Assembly (NCBI GenBank): GCA_964631565.1
Contig: CAZVYJ010000093.1
Coordinates: 1 to 5,652, forward strand
DNA from: CAZVYJ01 sp964631565
GTDB lineage: Bacteria; Planctomycetota; Phycisphaerae; SM23-33
Length of the DNA: 5,652 nucleotides
Direction: 5' to 3'
Numbering within the stretch: the first letter of the stretch is position 1; every line of letters starts with the position of its first letter. Positions 1-4,538 of this stretch are shown one piece after another. The notes beneath the pieces were generated by a model. It searched no databases and had not been told where the DNA came from. It was given only the letters and a program-made list of their open reading frames with translations. Made by a program: the position numbers and the translations under genes.

Positions 1-361
1 CTTCCAAGGTTATCGGAGTATCCAATGTTTTGAAGCGGCTTCCGCCTACGATTGTGCCGGGGTCTTCGGGCGTAAAGACCAGCGTCGCCAGCGCTGCCTG
101 GGTATCGCGGTCGTACAGAATCACTGTGATAGTGCGATGCAGACTGTACTCCGGGCCACTGCCCCAGTTGTCCTTGCTGTCATATGTGCCCAACTGCGTT
201 ACCACGATGCTGGAATTCACATCGAACTCCAGACCAAGCGCGAGATTCGAGTTCCCGCTATTGCCGACGGTGCCGTCCGGTATATTGTAAGCAATATACG
301 ACGCCTGGGCGCTGGCGGCTAGCACTAGAACTAACAAAGCTCCTGCTATCCTTCTGATCAT
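1..361 (-). CDS. Secreted protein of unknown function, N-terminal part (runs off left edge)
   Basis: The ATG at 361-359 opens a frame that stays open to the window edge, giving 120 residues. The start is supported by AAAGGAG six bases upstream. Residues 1-20 form a classical Sec signal peptide: MIRR, then a hydrophobic stretch (AGALLVLVLAA), then a probable cleavage site SAQA|S. The mature part is rich in Gly, Asn, Thr and beta-branched residues (for example LGLEFDVNSSIVVTQLG and TITVILYDRDTQAALATLVF), which suggests an extracellular beta-sandwich. The segment PGTIVGGSRFKTL resembles a style I associate with exported planctomycete-type proteins, many of which end in PEP-CTERM tails, but the C-terminus is outside the window and cannot be checked. 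It lies downstream of a GntR-type regulator gene on the same strand, with no visible terminator or clear promoter between them, so co-transcription is plausible. I do not recognise a named family and see no catalytic motif. Confidence 0.8.
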   Translation of the reverse strand, partial: MIRRIAGALLVLVLAASAQASYIAYNIPDGTVGNSGNSNLALGLEFDVNSSIVVTQLGTYDSKDNWGSGPEYSLHRTITVILYDRDTQAALATLVFTPEDPGTIVGGSRFKTLDTPITLE

Positions 362-492
362 CTTATTCTCCTTTCCCAAGAGTAAGTCTTCAAAGCCGGA
401 AACTTGATATGTCTTTCCTTTCAAGCAGTCTCCTGTAGACCGCTTTCTGTCCTCTCTTTTCCTTCTTCCTCCTGCACACTCCTCAACATCAA
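362..492 (-). other. Purine-rich spacer between regulator and secreted-protein gene
   Basis: This 131-nt stretch separates the stop of the upstream regulator from the start of the secreted protein. On the transcribed (minus) strand it contains an uninterrupted 24-nt purine run at 473-450, which includes AGGAGGA. I see no GC-rich hairpin followed by a T-run and no convincing -35/-10 pair, so transcriptional read-through from the regulator gene is the simplest reading. A weak inverted repeat, CTTGA...TCAAG (about 402-424), is present but too short to interpret. The AGGAGG is not followed by a credible small gene. Confidence 0.4.
368..374 (-). promoter_or_regulatory. Ribosome binding site of the left-edge secreted protein
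   Basis: AAAGGAG on the minus strand, six bases before the ATG at 361. It is a strong match to the Shine-Dalgarno consensus and fixes the start of this partial gene. Confidence 0.75.
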
Positions 493-1581
493 TCAATATC
501 CTGCCGGGGCCTCATGCCGGTCCCTTCCTCCATCAAGTTCATTTTCAAACAGCACCGGCAGCAGCGTTTTCGGGGGCGGGGTTTCGCCCCTGCGCTGCAT
601 ATCCAGCACCTGGACGCATTCACGTATCAATTCGCGAGTGTCCACTCCGAGCATCTTTACCGGCAGCACGCTCTCGATTGATGACGGATAGTTGCACAAC
701 GCAATCACCTCGACGTCGTCAGGCACTCTTACGCCGGCGGCCATGAGGCCGGCCACCGCATGCTGGACCAGGTTGTCGTCATGGATAATCAGGGCGTTGG
801 GTTTTTTGTCGCCTTCCAGCTGCATCACCACGTTCACCACGTTGGCGGCTGCACGGAAGAGCCTGCCCATCGGAATTGTCTGTATCCAGTAGGGGCGAAT
901 TTCGACGCCGCGCTTCCGCAGACCGTTCTCGAACATTTCCGCCTCGCTCCACTGATAGTCCATGCGGAGGTGTGCAATTCGTTTCCGCCCCATCGAGAAC
1001 AGGTATTCAACCGCCCTGTCCATGAATGAATTGATATCAACAAGCACGTGCGGAATGTTAATATCTGCGAACGACTGAATAAGCACCCTCGGCATGTCCG
1101 GATCGTCCAGAACGGGCGTTCCCTGCAGCTCATCAAGACCGCCGGACAGAATAAGCCCGGCAAGCCGATGGCCGACAACGTCTCGGCACAGTTCCTCGGT
1201 AACCCGCCTGTTCCGCACGTCGCCGGACGTGACATATTCACGGAATCGTCTGCGTTTGTCTTCCTGGAGTTCTCCGATGGCCTTGCGCAGCGAGGTGTAA
1301 AAATAGGACCACTCCGCCGCCTGCGGGATGATAAGCCCGTAGTTGCACAGATGCGGAGGATGATCCACCACAAACGTACCAGCCCGGGCCCTGGCCCGTA
1401 CGAAGCCGTCTTCCGCAAGTTCATCGAGTGCTTTCTGAACGGTCGCGACGCCGACGCCAAACTCCTCGCCCATTGCTGATCGCGTCGGCAGCCTGTGGCC
1501 CGGTCCGTAAACGCCGCGCACTATGTCTTTGCGAAGTGTTCTGACCACTTTCAGATACTTGTTTTTCGAGCTTACTTCCAT
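493..1581 (-). CDS. GntR-type transcriptional regulator with LacI-like ligand-binding domain (paralog 1)
   Basis: A 362-residue cytoplasmic one-component regulator. Residues about 8-72 are a GntR winged helix-turn-helix with the family signature: Y-x-x-V-x-x-x-L-R-x-x-I-x-x-G-x-Y-x-P-G-x-R-L-P-T-R, then FGVGVATVQKALDELAEDGF and a wing ending GTFVVD. Residues about 80-350 match the periplasmic-binding-protein/LacI sensor fold: SMGRKRIAHL (196-205), PNALIIHDDN (261-270) and AAGVRVPDDVEVIAL (281-295) are typical LacI-type core segments. This chimera is the architecture of AraR-like regulators, which bind a small ligand, often a sugar, and release DNA; the ligand here cannot be read from sequence. 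The start ATG at 1581 has AAAAGG five bases upstream. It has its own consensus-like promoter at 1646-1673. It is a paralog of the regulator at 3038-4192 and, like it, lies just upstream of a secreted-protein gene. Confidence 0.9.
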   Translation of the reverse strand: MEVSSKNKYLKVVRTLRKDIVRGVYGPGHRLPTRSAMGEEFGVGVATVQKALDELAEDGFVRARARAGTFVVDHPPHLCNYGLIIPQAAEWSYFYTSLRKAIGELQEDKRRRFREYVTSGDVRNRRVTEELCRDVVGHRLAGLILSGGLDELQGTPVLDDPDMPRVLIQSFADINIPHVLVDINSFMDRAVEYLFSMGRKRIAHLRMDYQWSEAEMFENGLRKRGVEIRPYWIQTIPMGRLFRAAANVVNVVMQLEGDKKPNALIIHDDNLVQHAVAGLMAAGVRVPDDVEVIALCNYPSSIESVLPVKMLGVDTRELIRECVQVLDMQRRGETPPPKTLLPVLFENELDGGRDRHEAPAGY

Positions 1582-1594
1582 ACGAGCCTTTTAT

Positions 1595-1613
1595 TGGCAT
1601 TCGGATAATGCCA
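1595..1613. promoter_or_regulatory. Palindrome in the regulator leader, candidate operator
   Basis: A perfect 7-bp inverted repeat, TGGCATT-N5-AATGCCA, lies 14 bp before the start codon of the regulator at 493-1581, downstream of the predicted transcription start (about 1639). Size and symmetry suit a dimeric GntR-type operator for autorepression. The same arms could also form an RNA stem-loop just upstream of the weak AAAAGG ribosome site. The octamer CATTCGGA occurs within it (1598-1605) and again at 1619-1626, exactly 21 bp away. The operator role is inference. Confidence 0.45.
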
Positions 1614-1645
1614 CTGTTCATTCGGAATTTTGAACTGACAACCCG

Positions 1646-1673
1646 AATATATCATGTTTTCGAATTTTGTCAA
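1646..1673 (-). promoter_or_regulatory. Sigma70-like promoter of regulator paralog 1
   Basis: On the minus strand a perfect -35 TTGACA (1673-1668) is followed by a 16-bp spacer and TATATT (1651-1646). A TGA directly before the -10 gives an extended -10 TG motif. The predicted transcription start near 1639 leaves a leader of roughly 58 nt that contains the palindrome at 1595-1613. The assignment rests on consensus match and position only. Confidence 0.65.
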
Positions 1674-1848
1674 CTGTCTTATTGATTCATTTGGTCATAA
1701 ATCCCTTACCAGTTGTCTAAATGATACATAACTCATTTCTTAGAAAGGGATAGCATCTCGTCAACACGGATTTCGACGAGGCATTGAAATATTGAGTCGT
1801 TCCGCTATAAGAATCCCCAAGATTTTGCAAACCACTGCATGTGCGCAT
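1674..1848. other. Intergenic stretch with no gene
   Basis: Between the promoter of paralog 1 and the terminator of the preceding operon I find no open frame with a ribosome site and no RNA gene. It contains a 6-bp stem CTCGTC/GACGAG (1757-1762 and 1775-1780, 12-nt loop) and an inverted pair ATCCCTT (1701-1707)/AAGGGAT (1745-1751) 37 bp apart. Both could be chance or upstream regulatory sites. Confidence 0.4.
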
Positions 1849-1883
1849 AAAAAAGCCGTGGCCGTCAACTAAGACGGCCACGG
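1849..1883 (-). terminator. Rho-independent terminator of the kelch/PEP-CTERM operon
   Basis: Read on the minus strand, CCGTGGCCGTC pairs perfectly with GACGGCCACGG (11 bp, arms 1883-1873 and 1866-1856, six-base loop). One base later follows TTTTTT (1854-1849). It lies 51 bp past the stop codon of the secreted kelch-like gene. On the plus strand no T-run follows the hairpin, so it acts in one direction. Confidence 0.93.
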
Positions 1884-1889
1884 TGTGAA

Positions 1890-1914
1890 TGCTCAGAGGA
1901 ACCGTTTCTGAGCA
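1890..1914 (-). other. Second stem-loop in the 3' untranslated region
   Basis: A perfect 8-bp inverted repeat, TGCTCAGA (1890-1897)/TCTGAGCA (1907-1914), with a 9-nt loop lies between the stop codon at 1934 and the terminator hairpin. It lacks a T-run on the minus strand, so it is not itself an intrinsic terminator. It may stabilise the mRNA 3' end or assist termination; the function is inferred. Confidence 0.55.
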
Positions 1915-1933
1915 AAAAGGAGGTTGTACCTAA

Positions 1934-2971
1934 TTACCTCTTGCGGCGGGCAAGCACGCCGATACCGCCGAGGCCCAGAAGCGTCATCGTCGCCGGTTCG
2001 GGAACGATGGTGTAATACCAGTACTGGCTGCCGTCCTGCACATAGAGTACGCCATCAGCAACGGCTGAACTGTGATTACGATAACCGCCGCCGCCGTTGT
2101 CGTAGGAGTCAAGTATTTCCCACGTATCGGTGTCACAATGATACACGCCGAAGAAGCTCGATGTATCGCCGCCGGTGACATAGATGTCCGTGCCGTAAAC
2201 GGCCAACTGCCTGGTGCCCCATGCGGAGCTGTCGCCGAGGCTCGTTGTATTGCCGGTCAGCTGCGCCAGGTTCTCTGTCGTTGCTTCAGTCGGGTCATCC
2301 CATCCGAACGCTACACGCTGCATGTACGGGCTGGTGCCCAAGTCTGACAGCTTGTAGTAGTAGTAACTGCCGTCGAGTTCGACAATCACGCCCGGCCGAG
2401 CGTTGGTGAACTGCATCTTGCCCGAGAGATTGTCGGGCGAGAGCCATGTGCCGCCGTCGGCAATGCCCCACGTTCCGGTCGTGGTGTCATAGGAGTTGTA
2501 CCCGCAGTACTCGGTGCCGCTTTGCAAACTCGTCCATAACGCCCAGAGCTTACCAGATGTCGGATCATAAACCGTGCCCTGCGACCAGCTATAGGGGCTG
2601 TAGACGCCGAGGTCAAGGCTCGCCTCGCTCCAGGTGTTGCTGGCTATATCATAGATACTGATATAGCTCCGTGCGTGGCCTTTCATAATGAACTGGCCGT
2701 TGGCATAATAGACCATCGTATTGTTGTCGCCCTGGGTATAAGCCGTGTTCGTCGCCGACGCCAAAGCCGACCACGTGTCGGTGGCGGCGTTGTACACCTT
2801 GGCTGAGGTGTTATTGAAGGCATATAGCGTGGTTCCGTCAGACACCAGGCCCCATGCATCTCCGACACCCTGGGCATTCCAGCTGGAGGACACTTCAGTC
2901 AGGCCTGCGTTTGCCGGCACAACAAGTGCCGCCAGGACCATGACTCCTAGAAAAATCGTAAATCTCTTCAT
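1934..2971 (-). CDS. Secreted kelch-like beta-propeller protein with PEP-CTERM sorting tail
   Basis: A 345-residue exported protein. Residues 1-22 are a signal peptide: MKRF, a hydrophobic core TIFLGVMVLAALVV, and cleavage at ANA|G. The body contains repeated kelch-like blades with a hydrophobic strand, then Y-x-x-x-x-D/N-x-W: KVYNAATDTWSAL (58-70), SIYDIASNTWSEA (105-117), NSYDTTTGTWGIA (159-171) and GVYHCDTDTWEIL (275-287). It is rich in Tyr, Trp, Gly and Thr, as expected for a beta-propeller. The C-terminus is a textbook PEP-CTERM signal: VPEP (323-326), a hydrophobic helix (about 328-340) and a basic end RRKR. In known systems exosortase (EpsH/XrtA type) processes this tail at the inner membrane for surface or matrix export. 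The start has AAAGGAG nine bases upstream. It lies 66 bp after a regulator gene with no terminator between, so it is probably in one operon with it. The ligand or partner is unknown and no catalytic motif is visible. Confidence 0.9.
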   Translation of the reverse strand: MKRFTIFLGVMVLAALVVPANAGLTEVSSSWNAQGVGDAWGLVSDGTTLYAFNNTSAKVYNAATDTWSALASATNTAYTQGDNNTMVYYANGQFIMKGHARSYISIYDIASNTWSEASLDLGVYSPYSWSQGTVYDPTSGKLWALWTSLQSGTEYCGYNSYDTTTGTWGIADGGTWLSPDNLSGKMQFTNARPGVIVELDGSYYYYKLSDLGTSPYMQRVAFGWDDPTEATTENLAQLTGNTTSLGDSSAWGTRQLAVYGTDIYVTGGDTSSFFGVYHCDTDTWEILDSYDNGGGGYRNHSSAVADGVLYVQDGSQYWYYTIVPEPATMTLLGLGGIGVLARRKR

Positions 2972-2980
2972 AGTGAACGT

Positions 2981-2987
2981 CTCCTTT
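2981..2987 (-). promoter_or_regulatory. Ribosome binding site of the kelch/PEP-CTERM gene
   Basis: AAAGGAG on the minus strand, nine bases before the ATG at 2971, with a second purine-rich GGAGAAG just upstream. It supports the chosen start. It is much stronger than the site of the upstream regulator gene, so the secreted protein may be translated at a higher level from a shared transcript. Confidence 0.75.
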
Positions 2988-3037
2988 CTTCTCCAGAGAG
3001 AAATGATTCACACTAAGCAATGAACGTTTTCAGAAAA

Positions 3038-4192
3038 TCAACCGATTCGAAAATCATCCTCAGTCATATTCCTCCTGATGAAATGTTTAGCCACTGAAGT
3101 AAATTCCGGGCGCTTGCAGGTTGGAGGCAGATCTTCTTCGCAAATGGCTGAAACATATGTGATCTCGGGAGGCTGGATTCCCCTCCGCTGCATATCCAGC
3201 ACTTCAAGGTTTTTTTCGAGGTACTCGCAGCAGTTGTAGCCGATGCGTTTCACCGGGATAATGCTGTTCAGCGTGGAGGGGAAGTTTGCATGAGCGACCA
3301 CCGCGAGTTCCTCCGGAACTTTCACGCCGGCGGCCAGCAGCCCTTCCAGTGCATCGTCGACCAGGTTGTCGTCATGAATAATCAGTGCATCGGGCCGCTT
3401 GTCGCCCTCAAGCTGCATCAGGACGTCCACGATATTTTTTACGCCGTGCGATTTGACGACATAATGAATCGGATGGAACCAGTAGCTTCGGAAGTCGTCA
3501 ACGAGTTCACAAATTTCTTCCCGGACCTTCCGCATCTCCCACTCGCCGGGGAGTTCTGTGTCCAGGACCAGATGCGCGATTTTCCGCCGCCCGATCGAAT
3601 GGAGGTATTTAACTGCTTCTTTCCGGAATGTACGGCCATCCGTGAGCACAGCAGCTATATTTGAGCCCGGAAGTGGATGAAACATCACACGAGGCACACC
3701 TGGCTCATTCAGGGCCGCAGTCCCCACAAGACTATTGGCCATGCCAGCAATAATCACCCCGGCCAGCCTGTGGTGCGTAACATCTTGGCAGAGTTTTATC
3801 ACATCGCTTCTCATGCCGACTTCGCTGGACACGGAGTACGGCCTGAACCGCACGCGCTGGCCGTCCGCCACGCACTGGGACGCCGCCAGAAGCGCGTCAT
3901 ACCACTTCGACCACCGGCTGGATGCGGGTATAACAAAGGCGAACTCGCAAAGATGCGGCGGGTTATCCGACACAAAGGTCCCCTCACGACGGGCTTTCGT
4001 ATACACGAAACCATCATCGATAAGATTGTCCAGCGCCTTCTGAACCGTGGCCGTGCCCAGACCGAATTTCCGCATTATTTCGCTGCGAGTGGGCAAACGG
4101 TCGCCCGGCTTGTAGTCGCCGGAAATGATGTGGTCGCGAATCGTGTTGACCACATGTGAGTATTTGGTGTCTGTTGTTAAATCTTTCGCCAT
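3038..4192 (-). CDS. GntR-type transcriptional regulator with LacI-like ligand-binding domain (paralog 2)
   Basis: A 384-residue one-component regulator. The GntR winged helix-turn-helix spans about residues 11-75 (YSHVVNTIRDHIISGDYKPG, then LPTRS, FGLGTATVQKALDNL and GTFVSD). The sensor domain, residues about 83-355, has the LacI/periplasmic-binding-protein core: SIGRRKIAHL (199-208), PDALIIHDDN (267-276) and AAGVKVPEELAVVA (287-300). It is co-linear with the regulator at 493-1581; in the block NIVDVLMQLEGDK...HDDNLV (253-278) 21 of 26 residues are identical. It differs by a C-terminal extension of about 20 residues ending TEDDFRIG. The start at 4192 has no good Shine-Dalgarno sequence, only AAAAG, but the methionine fits the paralog alignment and lies about 29 nt after the predicted transcription start. 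It is probably the first gene of an operon with the secreted kelch-like protein. The ligand is unknown; sugar sensing is suggested only by analogy with AraR-like chimeras. Confidence 0.9.
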   Translation of the reverse strand: MAKDLTTDTKYSHVVNTIRDHIISGDYKPGDRLPTRSEIMRKFGLGTATVQKALDNLIDDGFVYTKARREGTFVSDNPPHLCEFAFVIPASSRWSKWYDALLAASQCVADGQRVRFRPYSVSSEVGMRSDVIKLCQDVTHHRLAGVIIAGMANSLVGTAALNEPGVPRVMFHPLPGSNIAAVLTDGRTFRKEAVKYLHSIGRRKIAHLVLDTELPGEWEMRKVREEICELVDDFRSYWFHPIHYVVKSHGVKNIVDVLMQLEGDKRPDALIIHDDNLVDDALEGLLAAGVKVPEELAVVAHANFPSTLNSIIPVKRIGYNCCEYLEKNLEVLDMQRRGIQPPEITYVSAICEEDLPPTCKRPEFTSVAKHFIRRNMTEDDFRIG

Positions 4193-4195
4193 GCT

Positions 4196-4235
4196 TTTAT
4201 AATCTGTTTTTAAATTGCTTATAGTAGATTATAAA
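4196..4235. promoter_or_regulatory. 10-bp inverted repeat overlapping the -10 box, candidate operator
   Basis: TTTATAATCT (4196-4205) and AGATTATAAA (4226-4235) are exact inverted copies with 20 bp between, so arm centres are 30 bp (about three helical turns) apart. The right arm covers the -10 box. The left arm lies where the ribosome site of the regulator gene would be. One arm is upstream of the predicted transcription start, so the pair cannot fold in the mRNA and would act on DNA. Binding by the adjacent regulator is inferred. The sequence is A+T-rich, so chance cannot be excluded. Confidence 0.45.
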
Positions 4236-4255
4236 TAAAACAACCATCATGTCAA
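4228..4255 (-). promoter_or_regulatory. Consensus sigma70-type promoter of regulator paralog 2 operon
   Basis: On the minus strand TTGACA (4255-4250) and TATAAT (4233-4228) both match the housekeeping consensus exactly, with a 16-bp spacer. The expected start of transcription is near 4221, giving a leader of about 29 nt. A promoter this close to consensus would be strong unless repressed, which fits a repressor-controlled operon. Confidence 0.8.
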
Positions 4256-4538
4256 CGGAAAATGCATAAAGGCCCCTGCCAAATTATTGATGTCCTACCC
4301 AAAAACGAAAAATTCAGTACACGTTCACCTGCTGCGACGATAGATCCTTTTACATCAAAAGGTTATGACGTTTCAGCCGCCGTATGGCCGCAGTTTGCGG
4401 CCGAAGACCGTAACCGTGTTTTATTTCGAATGTGGCTGCCCCGCTTCGCTTCGCAATCCCTGGCGCCGTTTTACCCACCTTTTGAATTATGAAGGTCTTC
4501 TGTAGTTCAATCGCCGGGAAATCGTTAATATCTCTCGT
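4256..4538. other. Intergenic stretch upstream of rarA; small hairpins, no supported gene
   Basis: Between the divergent regulator promoter and rarA I find no gene that can be supported. A 76-codon frame at 4262-4492 (+) lacks a ribosome site, a recognisable domain and a protein-like composition. Two perfect short hairpins are present: CCTTTT-acatc-AAAAGG (4346-4362) and GGCCGCA-gtt-TGCGGCC (4386-4402). Neither is followed by a T-run on the plus strand. No convincing -35/-10 pair for rarA could be identified by eye. Confidence 0.45.

Noticed and set aside
424..489. A 22-codon minus-strand frame beginning at ATG 489, just after the regulator stop
   Set aside because: Its sequence is mostly the purine tract translated to Glu, Lys and Arg codons. 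There is no ribosome site of its own and no known small-protein pattern.
1048..1479. A 143-codon plus-strand frame opposite the first regulator, and a similar 160-codon frame at 3677-4159 opposite the second
   Set aside because: Both mirror the same part of the two paralogs, so their similarity to each other follows from the conserved coding strand. Neither has a ribosome site or domain.
3033..3056. Direct repeat GAAAATCA (3033-3040 and 3049-3056) across the stop codon of the second regulator
   Set aside because: Only 8 bp, A+T-rich and partly coding. It is insufficient to call a regulatory or recombination site.
4386..4402. The GGCCGCA-gtt-TGCGGCC hairpin, considered as a terminator or attenuator ahead of rarA
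   Set aside because: No T-run follows on either strand and no transcript entering it could be identified; a three-base loop with a 7-bp stem is common in G+C-rich DNA.
4262..4492. A 76-codon plus-strand frame upstream of rarA, considered as a small leader or peptide gene
   Set aside because: There is no Shine-Dalgarno sequence, no signal peptide or membrane segment, no recognisable domain, and the composition looks like translated intergenic DNA.
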